Assembly: GCA_945868475.1 (NCBI GenBank) | Contig: CAMBLM010000010.1 | Span: 1 to 64,000 of the forward strand | Origin: an uncultured Ruminococcus sp. | Lineage (GTDB): Bacteria > Bacillota > Clostridia > Oscillospirales > Ruminococcaceae | Length of the DNA stretch: 64,000 nucleotides | Direction: 5' to 3' | Shown: in pieces, positions 35,825 through 45,571 of the stretch | Numbering within the stretch: the first letter of the stretch is position 1 | Layout: each line of letters begins with the position of its first letter | The notes under the pieces: model-generated | The model's database searches: none | What the model was told of the DNA's origin: nothing | The model's input: only the letters and a program-made list of their open reading frames with translations | Position numbers and translations under genes: made by a program

Positions 35825-35855
35825 AAATTATACAATATAAAAGGACGGGTTTTAT

Positions 35856-36395
35856 ATGAGCAAAAAGGTCGTAGTTATCTCAACGAGCCTGCGCGGAAAC
35901 AGCAACTCCGAACAGCTTGCGCGCTCCTTCGCAAAGGGCGCGGAGGACGCAGGAAACAACGTTGAATTCATCTCACTCAAAGGCAAAAAGATAGGCTTCT
36001 GTATCGGCTGTCTTGCCTGCCAGAGCAAAGGCGAATGTGTCATAAAGGACGATGCGCTCGCTATCGAGCAGGCAGTTCTCAACGCTGACGTTGTTGCATT
36101 TTCCACGCCGATATACTATTACGAAATGTCGGGACAGATGAAAACTCTTCTCGACAGAATGAATTCGCTCTATCCAAAGGATTACCGCTTCAGAGATGTC
36201 TATATGCTCTCGGTCGCAGCCGAGGACGAGGATCACACTCCAAAACGTGCCGAAAGTGGCTTGCAGGGCTGGATAGACTGCTTTGAAAAGGCAGAACTTA
36301 AAGGAACGCTTTTCGTCGGCGGAATGAACAGCCCCAACGATATAAACGGAAATGAAAAATTAAACAAAGCTTATGAAATGGGTGAAAGAGTATGA
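35856..36395 (+). CDS. Flavodoxin-like NAD(P)H oxidoreductase
   Basis: 179 residues, related to its upstream neighbour: VVVISTSLRGNSNSEQLARS for FMN binding, CIGCLACQSKGECVIKDD as Cys-rich insert and TPIYYYEMSGQMKTLLDRM. Its stop overlaps the start of the CMD-cupin gene (ATGA), so the two are probably translated together. Confidence 0.88.
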   Translation: MSKKVVVISTSLRGNSNSEQLARSFAKGAEDAGNNVEFISLKGKKIGFCIGCLACQSKGECVIKDDALAIEQAVLNADVVAFSTPIYYYEMSGQMKTLLDRMNSLYPKDYRFRDVYMLSVAAEDEDHTPKRAESGLQGWIDCFEKAELKGTLFVGGMNSPNDINGNEKLNKAYEMGERV

Positions 36396-37147
36396 AAAAA
36401 ATAACACAAACAGCAGGCAGAGATCAGCTCGGAGGTTTTGCCCCCGACTTCGCACACTACAATGACGATGTTCTTTTCGGCGAAAACTGGAACAATCAGG
36501 ACATCGACCTCAAAACAAGATGCATCGTGACAATGGTTGCGCTCATGTCCTCGGGCATCACCGATAATTCGCTCGTTTACCACCTCAAAAATGCAAAGGC
36601 AAACGGCGTCACAAAGGCAGAGGCAGCTGCTATCATCACTCACACGGCTTTCTATGTCGGCTGGCCAAAGGGCTGGGCAGTTTTCAAGCTCGCAATGGAA
36701 GTCTGGAACGATGAAGCCGCAGATGACAGCGCAAAAGCCGCTCACGAAGCTTCAATGATGTTCCCTATCGGCAAGCCTAACGATGGTTTCGCACAGTATT
36801 TCATCGGTCAGAGCTACATTGCCCCGGTATCTACTTCACAGGTGGGCATTTTCAACGTAACATTTGAACCGAAATGCCGCAACAACTGGCATATCCACCA
36901 TGCTGACAAGGGCGGCGGACAGATACTTATCTGCGTAGGCGGCAGAGGATATTATCAGGAATGGGGCAAAGAACCCGTTGAGATGCACCCGGGCGACTGC
37001 ATCAATATCCCAGCAGGCGTAAAGCATTGGCACGGCGCAGCTCCCGACAGCTGGTTCTCACACCTTGCAGTTGAAGTTTCGGGCGAAAACTGCTCAAACG
37101 AATGGTGCGAACCCGTTGACAATGGACAGTACAGCAAGCTAAAGTAA
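36392..37147 (+). CDS. Carboxymuconolactone decarboxylase-cupin fusion
   Basis: 251 residues. The N-terminal half is a CMD/AhpD-like helical domain (DLKTRCIVTMVALMSSG, LVYHLKNAKANGVTKAEAA); it lacks the CxxC seen in AhpD peroxidases. The C-terminal half is a cupin (NNWHIHHADKGGGQILICVG, HPGDCINIPAGVKHWHGA) with three conserved His for a metal. Such fusions are usually found with flavodoxins and are thought to handle reactive or aromatic compounds; substrate unknown. Confidence 0.9.
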   Translation: MKKITQTAGRDQLGGFAPDFAHYNDDVLFGENWNNQDIDLKTRCIVTMVALMSSGITDNSLVYHLKNAKANGVTKAEAAAIITHTAFYVGWPKGWAVFKLAMEVWNDEAADDSAKAAHEASMMFPIGKPNDGFAQYFIGQSYIAPVSTSQVGIFNVTFEPKCRNNWHIHHADKGGGQILICVGGRGYYQEWGKEPVEMHPGDCINIPAGVKHWHGAAPDSWFSHLAVEVSGENCSNEWCEPVDNGQYSKLK

Positions 37148-37164
37148 AATTTTCTAAAAATATA

Positions 37165-38103
37165 ATGGATATTATGGAAAAGATACATTTTGAACCCGAT
37201 ACGGACGGCTTTTACGGCGCATATTGGAAGTGCCCGACCCCGACCGACTGCGCGATCATCGCAATGATAGGCGATGACCCCGATGATTATCTCGCGAAAA
37301 CAATGGTAAAATGGCTTCACGGCTTTGAACTTAACGTTATGTCAATGTCGCCTGCGAAAAAAGACTACGGACATCACAACTATCCGCTCGAAAGGATAGA
37401 AAACGCAATTAAAAAGCTTAAATCTCTCGGAAATAAGAAAATAAGCATTGTCGGCGCATCGACAACGGGAACGCTTGCGCTCACAGCGGCTTCGTATTTT
37501 CACGACATTACGCTGACGATAGGTCTGACACCGAGCGACTTTGTTTGGCAGGGCTTTATGCAGGGCAAAAAGGACGGCTGCAAGGAATGGCCTATCGAGG
37601 GTGAATCGCTTTTCACCTACAAGGGCGAGCCGCTCCCATATATGCCGTTCGTTTATCAGCACCCTCAATACTGGCAGGTGATCGCAAGCGAATCAAAGCG
37701 CACCGGTGATATGCTCAACTCGCTCAAGCTTTTTGACGACTCGGAAAAGGCTCACCCTATCACCGAGGACGAATTCATCAAGGTCGAAAACATCAAGGGC
37801 AAGCTTCTTCTCATCGGAGGCGACGACGACGTTCTCTGAAACGCCGGAAAATATATCCGCAGAATGGAGAAGCGTCTTGCCGAAAGACCGCACTCATGCG
37901 ATGTTGAAGCAGTTGTTTACCCTCACGCTACGCACTATGTTTTCCCCGAAAGCCTGCTGAAAAAGATGTTCCCCGTCGGCTCGGGACTTTTCCTCAAAAT
38001 GGCGTTCAAAGCCGCAAAACAGTACCCCGAAGAATGCAGGCAGGCGCGGATCGATATTGAGCGCAGAATCGTATCTTCTATCAATGAATGGAGGAATTCT
38101 TAA
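37165..38103 (+). pseudogene. Alpha/beta hydrolase (BAAT/acyl-thioesterase-like) with one in-frame stop
   Basis: The frame reads an alpha/beta hydrolase with nucleophile region IVGASTTGTLALTAA, acid in LLIGGDDDVL and His in HATHYVFPE. TGA at 37837-37839 follows GDDDVL; TGG (Trp) is the expected codon in this family (VLWNAGKYIRR). The frame continues intact to 38103, so this is a single-base lesion. It lies in the middle of the redox operon. Ribosome site weak; ATG at 37174 is an alternative start. If real, the fragment would lack the catalytic His. Confidence 0.82.
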
Positions 38104-38736
38104 ATGAAATACGCAGGTATGCCCATGGGAATGTGGACGCTTTTCTCAGGTTCGTTCACGAATAATCTCACCGAAATTTTCGGTATTGAAAAAAGCGACG
38201 CAAAGGAAATTGCCCGAAAAGCAAAGCCGAAATACAAGGAGCTGATCTCCGAACTCCCGGGGTTTGAAAAAGCCGACCGCTTTAAGATGAACATTGTCAA
38301 CTGCGCTTTGCTCTGTGCGTTCATTCTCAATATGCCGCAGCGACCCGATGTTGAAAAGCTGACGGAATATTATAAGCGTTCAATGATGACTTCGCTTATG
38401 AAAAAATTCTGCCGAAAGAGCGGAAAGAAAAAGTTCACCGAAAAAGACCTTGACGGTATGCGCGCAACAGCCAAGCTCAAAGCCGCCGACCGCAACCCGT
38501 TCTCCTGGAATATGGACTTATTTGAATATCCCGACGGCAGCGGCTATGAGGCAAGATTCTACAAATGCGGAATATGCGAACTGACAAAAAAGCTCGGACT
38601 CTACGACCTCACCCCTGCGATGTGCAGGCTCGATTACACTATGAGCGAGGCAGGCGAAACAGCTGATTTTGTCCGTGAGTACACTCTCGCATCGGGCGGA
38701 CCATACTGCGACTGCGGCTACAAAAAGAAAAAGTAA
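38104..38736 (+). CDS. L-2-amino-thiazoline-4-carboxylate hydrolase-family protein
   Basis: 210 residues. The C-terminal half shows the family layout: EYPDGSGYEARFYKCGICEL, then LTPAMCRLDYTMSEAG and two late Cys (GGPYCDCGY). Named after an enzyme of 2-aminothiazoline degradation, but most members are uncharacterised. The start follows the hydrolase stop directly, with GGAGG 9 bases before the ATG. Last gene of the redox operon. Confidence 0.82.
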   Translation: MKYAGMPMGMWTLFSGSFTNNLTEIFGIEKSDAKEIARKAKPKYKELISELPGFEKADRFKMNIVNCALLCAFILNMPQRPDVEKLTEYYKRSMMTSLMKKFCRKSGKKKFTEKDLDGMRATAKLKAADRNPFSWNMDLFEYPDGSGYEARFYKCGICELTKKLGLYDLTPAMCRLDYTMSEAGETADFVREYTLASGGPYCDCGYKKKK

Positions 38737-38851
38737 TTTTCCCAAAACATATTGTATACAATCAACGTTTTATACTATAAGTAAATTTATATTACTTTAC
38801 ACATCATAATATAGTATTAATTTTATACTTGTTGTAAATATTATAGCTATC

Positions 38852-38891
38852 ACAGCACCGAAGAGCAATGCTCCTGCGGTGCTGTTTTTTT
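38852..38891 (+). terminator. Terminator of the redox operon
   Basis: ACAGCACCG (38852-38860) pairs with CGGTGCTGT (38877-38885), with an inner AGAGC/GCTC pairing, then T6. Confidence 0.9.
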
Positions 38892-38905
38892 CGAAAAATT
38901 TTTTA

Positions 38906-39005
38906 TACTAAACACCATTTAAAATTTGGAAAAAATCAAGCCGATAATCTCGCATATATAGGATTTCGGCGCAAATTTTTTTCTGTATTTTATTGGTGTT
39001 TAGTA
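38906..39005. mobile_element. Palindromic MITE-like element, copy 5 (subtype B)
   Basis: 100 bp from TACTAAACACC to GGTGTTTAGTA with TTA on each side. Its centre is nearly identical to copy 2 at 20250-20346, so these two moved recently. It lies between a terminator and the MarR promoter. Confidence 0.9.
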
Positions 39006-39016
39006 TTAAATACCTC

Positions 39017-39067
39017 TTGACAAGAGTCCGGAAAAGGACTATAATATGCAAGTGTCCGTTTTCGGAC
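39017..39067 (+). promoter_or_regulatory. MarR promoter with two operator palindromes
   Basis: A perfect consensus promoter: TTGACA (39017-39022), 17 bases, TATAAT (39040-39045). GTCC-6-GGAC palindromes lie at 39026-39039, inside the spacer, and at 39054-39067, just after the start point. Binding of the MarR protein at either would block transcription, so autorepression is likely. Confidence 0.8.
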
Positions 39068-39162
39068 TATATTTGAAGTATAAGGAAAGCTTCGCTTTGC
39101 CGTAAATAACGATCCGCCAAGCTTTCGCTTTCTTTATATAAAAAATGCAAAGGTGTGAATAT

Positions 39163-39603
39163 ATGAACATAGACGAATATATAAAACAGCTCGATGAGCA
39201 GATGAAAGAATATGATTCTATCTACCACGATGCCGCCGTGAAATACGGTCTTTCCGATACGGCAATGTGGATATTGTACTGCGTTTCGGACGATTCGGCA
39301 GTCTTTACCCAGCAGGATCTGTGCCGCAGATGCTTTTTTCCGAAGCAGACTGTAAACACTGCTCTCAACAGCCTTATCAAAAACGGCCACGCTCGGCTTG
39401 AACCTATCTCGGGAACGCGCAACAGCAAGCGGATAATCCTTACCGAAAGCGGAAAGGCTCTTGCCGCCGAAACGACCGACAAGATGAAGAAAGCCGAGAA
39501 TACGGCTTACCGCCGCTTCACCGATGAGGAACTCAGCTTTTATCTCGATATGACCGCTCGGCTCAACGACTATCTCCGTGAAGAAACGGAGAAAATATTT
39601 TGA
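39163..39603 (+). CDS. MarR-family transcription regulator
   Basis: 146 residues from the ATG at 39163 (AAGGTG upstream). Winged-helix MarR core: YGLSDTAMWILYCVSDDSAV, TQQDLCRRCFFPKQTVNTAL, and the wing EPISGTRNSKRIILTESGK. Its own promoter carries two matching palindromes. The gene after it was a MATE exporter, now truncated, which fits the usual MarR-efflux pairing. Confidence 0.92.
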   Translation: MNIDEYIKQLDEQMKEYDSIYHDAAVKYGLSDTAMWILYCVSDDSAVFTQQDLCRRCFFPKQTVNTALNSLIKNGHARLEPISGTRNSKRIILTESGKALAAETTDKMKKAENTAYRRFTDEELSFYLDMTARLNDYLREETEKIF

Positions 39604-39765
39604 GAACCTGTCTTCATAAGAAATGTGTGCGGATTTTCGAGCATAATTTTGTTGCAGAGTAGGCAAAAATCCGCAGGCGGGCTTTCGCCCGGCAAGGATT
39701 TTTAACGCAGTCTGCGACAAAATTTGCCGAAAAGACGTGCGCATATGCTTGTGAAGACGGGTTCT
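39603..39765. repeat. 163-base imperfect inverted repeat between marR and MATE remnant
   Basis: The left arm (39603-39654) and the right arm (39709-39765) pair over about 50 bases with mismatches, from AGAACC/GGTTCT outward to TTGCAGA/TCTGCGA inward. Inside is a second stem, AAAAATCC/GGATTTTT, capped by CGGGCTTTCGCCCG. It has no ORF and does not match the 100-bp elements. It may be a different palindromic repeat or a structured leader RNA. Confidence 0.7.
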
Positions 39766-39780
39766 GAAAGGTAGATGCAA

Positions 39781-39933
39781 ATGACAAAACCTATACAGCT
39801 TTCAGACCACTTTAATTTCAGACGGCTGTTCAGATTCACCCTGCCGTCCATTGCGAGTATGATATTCGCTTCAATATACGGCATATCTCATTGTCATACG
39901 CAAATTAAAGATCAGCGTTTTTCAATACTTTAA
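39781..39933 (+). pseudogene. MATE efflux transporter, 5' fragment only
   Basis: The first 34 residues (MTKPIQLSDHFNFRRLFRF, TLPSIASMIFASIYG) are those of a MATE multidrug exporter start. The frame then runs into unrelated sequence and stops after 50 codons, whereas a full gene needs about 450. AAAGG precedes the ATG. The remainder has been deleted, leaving the MarR gene without its usual target. Confidence 0.8.
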
Positions 39934-39972
39934 GGCAGTTTGAAAAATTATTGAGCCTGCTCATAACAATAC

Positions 39973-40170
39973 TCACTTTCCCCCATTATCCCCATCTTTT
40001 TTCTTATGGGAAAAATGTATCTCGGGCATTGCGAGGTTATCGTAGAATATCCCCGATGTGCTTTCATCATCGTCAAGCTTCTCTTCTTCATCGTTGGTAT
40101 GTATTTCGGGAACGGCGAGGTTCTCCGAAGCGAATGTAAGATGAGTTTTCTTCTTATTCTTTTTAAACAT
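39973..40170 (-). CDS. Small hydrophilic protein with internal repeat
   Basis: 65 residues from the ATG at 40170; a longer frame starts directly at the GltS stop but places the GGGG ribosome site inside. The N terminus is Lys-rich, and NLAVPEIH and NLAMPEIH repeat about 28 residues apart, with acidic residues between. Last in the TAXI-GltS operon. No family recognised. Confidence 0.55.
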   Translation of the reverse strand: MFKKNKKKTHLTFASENLAVPEIHTNDEEEKLDDDESTSGIFYDNLAMPEIHFSHKKKDGDNGGK

Positions 40171-40197
40171 AAGACTGACCCCTTTTCCTAAAGGCAT

Positions 40198-41388
40198 TTA
40201 CAATAGATTTATAAAGAACGTTACGCAAAGGCTGTTGAGAAAATCCGCGAACATTGAGCCTATTATCGGCACAAGGATATATGCTTTTACCGATGGCGCG
40301 AATTTTTCCGTAAGCACCTGCATATTCGCCATTGCATTAGGAGTTGCGCCCATTCCGAAGCCGCACGTTCCCGAAGCGAGAACAGCCGCATCATAATTTC
40401 TTCCCATAACATTATACACAACGAAATATGTGAACAGCCCCATAAACACCACCTGCACGAGCAGAAGCACAACGAGCGGAAGTGCAAGCTCCGCAAGCTG
40501 CCAGAGCTTCAGCGTTATCATCGCGATGCCGAGGAACATCGAAAGGCAGATACCGCCGATGTCGTTTATTTCGCCGATATGGATATCGAATTTTCCCGTA
40601 AATTCGCTTATGTTTCGCATAACGGCAGCGATTATCATTGCGCCGATATATATCGGGAACGTCATTCCCGTTTTGGACAACAGCCACGATACGACCGTTC
40701 CCAGTCCCATTGCTATTGCGATCTGATACGCCGCAGGGGCATACATACTTACCGAACGGTGCTTCTTCTCTTCTTCCTCAACGAGCGGTGTTTCGTCCTC
40801 TGCGACAGCGGTTTTGAGAAGATCATGCTTTACTATGAGCCTGCGTCCGAGAGGGCCGCCCATAAGCGAACCTGCAACAAGTCCGAACGTTGCTGCCGCC
40901 GTGCAGAGCGTAGTTGCACCGCTCACACCGAGGTCTTCAAGGACTGGGCCGAACGCGCCCGATGTTCCATGTCCGCCGACCATTGGTATCGAACCCGTGC
41001 AAAGTCCTATCAGTGGGTCAAGTCCCATCAGCTTTGCGACGCCTATTGCAATGAAATTCTGTCCGAGTATAAGCGTTATGACGCACACGAGGAAGATAAC
41101 AAGGCTAATTCCGCCGCTTTTGAGTATGCGAAGATTTGCCTGAAAGCCTACCGATGTGAAGAAGATGACCATGCATACCGTTTTCAGTGTTTCGTCAAAA
41201 TCAAATTCGACAACTCCCGTTACATACAATCCGAGCGAAAGCAGGGCGAACAACATTCCGCCGATAACGGGCGAGGGTATGCAGAAATGCTCGAGAAGCT
41301 TTATTTTCTGCTTCAGAAATCCGCCGAGAAACAGAACGCCGACCGCAACGGCGAGCGTCTGATACATATCAAGATGTAATGTGTACAT
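40198..41388 (-). CDS. gltS: Sodium/glutamate symporter family protein
   Basis: 396 residues, close to the normal 400. About ten to twelve helices in two inverted halves. The family segment GLCTGSIPMVGGHGTSGAF and the second-half counterpart ASGTCGFGMGATPNAMANM are both present. In the membrane it imports glutamate or a related acid with Na+. It lies 9 bases after a TAXI binding protein gene, an unusual partner that suggests a binding-protein-dependent version. Confidence 0.92.
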   Translation of the reverse strand: MYTLHLDMYQTLAVAVGVLFLGGFLKQKIKLLEHFCIPSPVIGGMLFALLSLGLYVTGVVEFDFDETLKTVCMVIFFTSVGFQANLRILKSGGISLVIFLVCVITLILGQNFIAIGVAKLMGLDPLIGLCTGSIPMVGGHGTSGAFGPVLEDLGVSGATTLCTAAATFGLVAGSLMGGPLGRRLIVKHDLLKTAVAEDETPLVEEEEKKHRSVSMYAPAAYQIAIAMGLGTVVSWLLSKTGMTFPIYIGAMIIAAVMRNISEFTGKFDIHIGEINDIGGICLSMFLGIAMITLKLWQLAELALPLVVLLLVQVVFMGLFTYFVVYNVMGRNYDAAVLASGTCGFGMGATPNAMANMQVLTEKFAPSVKAYILVPIIGSMFADFLNSLCVTFFINLL

Positions 41389-41397
41389 ACGCCCTCC

Positions 41398-42402
41398 TTA
41401 GTCCTGCGCAGCACCCGGACGGTCTATCTCCGCCTTGTCTGCATTCGTATTTACCGTAACGCCCTGCTCTTCATAAAAGCCTGCCGCGCCGCTGTGAAAA
41501 GGTATCGAAATGCCGCTGACTGCAAAGTCAACATCAAATTCCGATGCGCTCGTTGCATAGTGAAGATCCGAACTGTGGTCAAAAAGTATTCTCACGAGCT
41601 GTTCGGCGGTGTCGTCCGAAATTCTGCCCGAAGCCACAAGAACAGCCTTTACGCCGACCGTGCGGACTTCCTCCGTCTGACCTGCGTAGGTGTTTGCGGG
41701 TATCGTGCAGGCAGTGTAGTCCGAACCGCCGTCCGTCATTCGCGCGATAATTTTTTCATCAAGCGAAACAATGCGTATCTCCGTTTCCTTTGCAAGCTCC
41801 GTTACAGACGTAGTCGGCAGACCTGCCGTGACAAAGAAAGCGTCTATCGTGCCGTTTTCGAGAGCCGCCGCAGAGTCGGAGAACGAAAGGTTTTCTTTCT
41901 TTACCGAACCGTTCACAATACCGCCCAGCTGCATTATGAGCTCAGCATCTTTCAGCGTTCCCGATTCCTCCTCGCCAACGGAAACAGTCTTTCCGTAAAG
42001 GTCGGAAACGGTGTAAATATCGGAATCCGCTCTTACGATGAGCTGACATTCCTCCGTGTACAAAGCCGCAAGCGCGCGAATACTTCTGCAAGGCATCTCG
42101 GCGAAGCTGTTCTCACCGTTGTAAGCCTCCGTGAGCATATCGCTCTGCACAACGGCAATGTCGAGAAAACCCCGCTGAACCAATCTAAGGTTAGCCGCCG
42201 AACCTGCGGTAGCTTTTACCTCGACCGACAGCTTTTCGTTTTCCGCGCCGATAAGCTGAGCATAAGCACTGCCGTAAGCATAATAATTTCCGCCGATGCC
42301 GCCCGTTCCGAACGCAAGCTTGTCTGCGCTTCGGCATGAACACATCAGCAAAGCGCAGACCGCCGAAAGCAGTATGCACATCAGCTTTTTTATATTCTTC
42401 AT
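41398..42402 (-). CDS. TAXI-family substrate-binding lipoprotein
   Basis: 334 residues. The signal peptide ends in LLMCSC, so it is lipid-anchored. The TAXI family opening FGTGGIGGNYYAYGSAYAQ, then VKATAGSAANLRLVQRG and VSVGEEESGT are clear. TAXI proteins usually deliver substrate to TRAP DctM/DctQM membrane parts; none is present here and the next gene is gltS. The ATG at 42402 is preferred to the TTG one codon earlier. Confidence 0.9.
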   Translation of the reverse strand: MKNIKKLMCILLSAVCALLMCSCRSADKLAFGTGGIGGNYYAYGSAYAQLIGAENEKLSVEVKATAGSAANLRLVQRGFLDIAVVQSDMLTEAYNGENSFAEMPCRSIRALAALYTEECQLIVRADSDIYTVSDLYGKTVSVGEEESGTLKDAELIMQLGGIVNGSVKKENLSFSDSAAALENGTIDAFFVTAGLPTTSVTELAKETEIRIVSLDEKIIARMTDGGSDYTACTIPANTYAGQTEEVRTVGVKAVLVASGRISDDTAEQLVRILFDHSSDLHYATSASEFDVDFAVSGISIPFHSGAAGFYEEQGVTVNTNADKAEIDRPGAAQD

Positions 42403-42638
42403 CAAAACTTACCTCTCCTTTGTCAGCGGATATTTTCTGCTGACTTCACATTTTGTCCCCAAAAGCAAAAAAACGTTTCCTGAATTTTATTGTATCATAT
42501 TTCCGCTGAAAAGTAAAGAAATTGCGTTGCTTCAGCTTTGTTTTTCCGTGAAATACCATCAAAATTGCTGTATTTTTGCCGAAGAAACGTTAATCTTGAC
42601 TTATTTTGAAGCTTTTTTGCCAATTTTTCCGTTTTTTA

Positions 42639-42666
42639 TTGATTTTGTGTTATATTATGGTATAAT
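42639..42666 (+). promoter_or_regulatory. Promoter of the second hybrid kinase
   Basis: TTGATT, 16 bases, TATAAT, about 55 bases before the ATG at 42720. The 300-base gap between this and the TAXI gene holds nothing else that I can see. Confidence 0.6.
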
Positions 42667-42719
42667 TATTGTATAGCTTTTTTCATAGAAAAATAAACGC
42701 CCTTGAAGGCAGTAAATAT

Positions 42720-45571
42720 ATGAGCAATTTAAGTGATAATGACATTCGTGAATATTTCCGATCAGGCAGTATGGGATTCTGGAAGTTTGAACTTGAAAAC
42801 GGCAAACCGCCCAGACTCTATGCCGATGCGGTCGCAAAATCGCTGTTCGGTACTTCAGAGGATATGCCGCCCGAGGAACGCGCCGTTTTCCTGGTCGCTC
42901 ACGTCCACCCCGATGAGCAGGAGCTTTTCAATGAATACTTCACGGGACTTCTCGAAAAGGAATCGGAGATAATCTACCGCTATATACACCCTGTTTCGGG
43001 CGAAATGTATGTCCGCTGTACAGGCAGATGCATTTCACGCTCGGGCAATATAGCAACTATCGTCGGCTACCACAGCAAAATAACGGACATAATGCGCCTT
43101 GAACCCGACAAGCTTCTCGAAAACAAACTCGAACGCACCAACCGTGACCTGCAAAAAGAACAGCTCCGACAGAATGATTATCAAAAAGAGCTTATGGATA
43201 TGGTAAGCTGTGGCATTTTATCCTATACTATCCCCGAACACCGTATTCTTCACATGAATGCGGAAGCCCTCCGCATTTATGGTATGAGCTGCATCGAAGA
43301 AGCTCAGACCTATCTTAAAGATATTTTCAAAGATATCACATATATCGACCCGAAAGTTCCCATAATGCTGCGCAAGCTTTGCCATGAAAAAGATACGCTC
43401 GACTTTGAGTGCATCATCACGAACGGAAAGGGCGAAAAAACCAATGTCCTCGCAAAATCCGAGGTATTCGTCACTCCGCAGGGCGAAACCTCTGTCGTAA
43501 CGACCTTTATCGACATTTCGGAAAATGTCACATTGAAGAACGAAAAAAGTATCCTTGAAGCACTCTGCACAGACTACACTTCCGTATATTTCTGCGACCT
43601 CGCCGCCGATACCATGACAAACTTAAAATGTGACAGCGAACATTGCGCTTTTGAAACACTTTCCGATCCGGAGGACCGTATGCGCGGCTTCACATACTGT
43701 ATGACGCGCTTTTACGACAGATTCGTCATAAAGGAATCCGCGCCCGATTTCACGGAAAAAATGAACGCAAAATACATTATGGATTTCCTTTCACATAACA
43801 AGCGTTTTGTTTACCGCTACCGTTCAAAACCCGACCTGCTCGGAAATGAGCATTTTGAGATGCAGGCTGTGCGCCTCAACACCGAAGGCGGCTTCAAGGT
43901 CGTTATCGGGTTCCGCTATATCGACGATATCCTCCACGAGCAGGAGCGACAGAAAGAACAGCTTGAAACCGCTCTCGCTCAGGCACAGTTCAACAACGAT
44001 ATAATCGGCGCTATCAGCAAAATTTAACGAGGCATCTATCATCTTGACCTTGAAAAAGGCATCTATCAGGAGATCTCTTCGGAGATAGGTCTGCATAAAT
44101 TCAAGGATAAGGAAGGAAGCATTGCCGAAGCTTTGGCAAAATCAAATGAGGATATCGTTGCTCCGGAATTCAAAGCACCGCTCAAAATTTTCAACGACCT
44201 TTCAACCCTCCCCGACCGTCTGAAAAAACACGAAAGCGTTTCTATCGATATCCGCACGACCTATAACGCATGGTATCTTCTGCGATATATCGCCAAGAAC
44301 CGCGACAGCTCGGGCAAGGTCACAAGCGTTCTGTTCGTTGTCCTTGAAAACAATGAAGAAAAGAACAAGGAGCTTGAATACCAGTGTCAGCTTCTCCTCA
44401 CAGCCGAGGATGCAAAGCGCGCAAACATCGCAAAAACAGATTTTCTGCGCCGCATGAGCCACGATATCCGCGCCCCGATAAACGGCATCATCGGTATGCT
44501 CTCTATCGCGGAGCATTACCCCGATGATCTCGAAAAGCAGAGCGAATGTCGTGCAAAGATAAAGCAGGTCTCGGGCTTTCTCCTCGAGCTTATCAATAAT
44601 ATCCTCGATATGAACAAGCTCGAATCGGGCAGACTTGTTCTTGAACACAAGCCGTTTGACCTTATGGATATTTTGACGAGGTCAATAACCTCACCGATAT
44701 TAACGCACAGGAATACGGCCTTACGCTTTATACCGACAACAGCAGTCTTGAACATACGCATCTTATCGGCAGTCCGCTCCACCTGCGCCAGATATTGCAG
44801 AACCTCGCAGGAAATGCGGTAAAATACAACCGCGCAGGCGGAAGCATATCCGTGACCTGCCGTGAGCTTTCCTGCAGGGACGGCAAAGCCGAGCTTCAAT
44901 TCATATGCGAAGATACGGGCATCGGCATGAGCGAGGAATTCCAGAAACACGCTTTTGAAACATTCACGCAGGAAACGAGCCGCTCACGAAGCACATATAC
45001 GGGAACGGGTCTTGGACTTGCCATCACAAAACAGCTCACCGAGCTTATGGGCGGAACAATAACCCTCGAAAGCAAACTCGGCGAAGGCACAAAATTCACC
45101 GTTGACCTCACCTTTGATATCGATGAGGACTATGCTGCCGCCCCTGCCGATGAAACAAAACAAAGCGAGAACTCACTCAACGGCGTTCGTATCCTTATCG
45201 CCGAGGATAATGATATAAATATGGAGATCGCACGGTTCATGCTTGAAAAGAACGGTGCTGTCATCACCGAAGCGTGGAACGGCCGTGAAGCCGTTGAAAT
45301 CTTCGCCGCATCGGAGCCGAACTCGTTCGATATTATCCTTATGGATGTTATGATGCCCGAAATGGACGGCCTAACTGCCTCACGCGAGATACGCTCATTG
45401 GATCGCGCGGACGCGGCAAAAATACCGATCTTCGCAATGACCGCGAACGCCTTTCAGGAGGATATCCGCCAAAGCAGGGACGCAGGCATGAACGAACATT
45501 TCTCCAAGCCTCTCAACGAGCGTGAACTGCTCAGTGCGATTTGCGGATATGTGAATAATACTAATCTCTGA
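42720..45571 (+). pseudogene. PAS-containing hybrid sensor kinase with a stop and a frameshift
   Basis: About 950 codons. There is no membrane helix; several PAS-type sensor domains fill residues 1-550. HisKA (DFLRRMSHDIRAPINGI), HATPase (NLAGNAVKYN, GTGLGLAITKQL) and a receiver (ILMDVMMPEMDG) follow. TAA at 44025-44027 interrupts the frame (SKI*RGIYHLDL). A single missing base near 44676 shifts the frame within KPFDLMDIL|DEVNN. Both reading frames otherwise continue without fault. The last codons (NTNL and stop) come from the MITE-like element at 45559. Related to the intact kinase at 31425-34019. Confidence 0.87.

Noticed and set aside
40579-41379. 266-codon plus-strand ORF
   Set aside because: Shadow of gltS with biased Arg/Cys/His composition.
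30842-44027. Stop-codon reassignment or programmed readthrough
   Set aside because: Both TAA and TGA appear in the interrupted genes, yet both end many other genes normally here, and no shared context or stimulatory structure was seen around the three stops.
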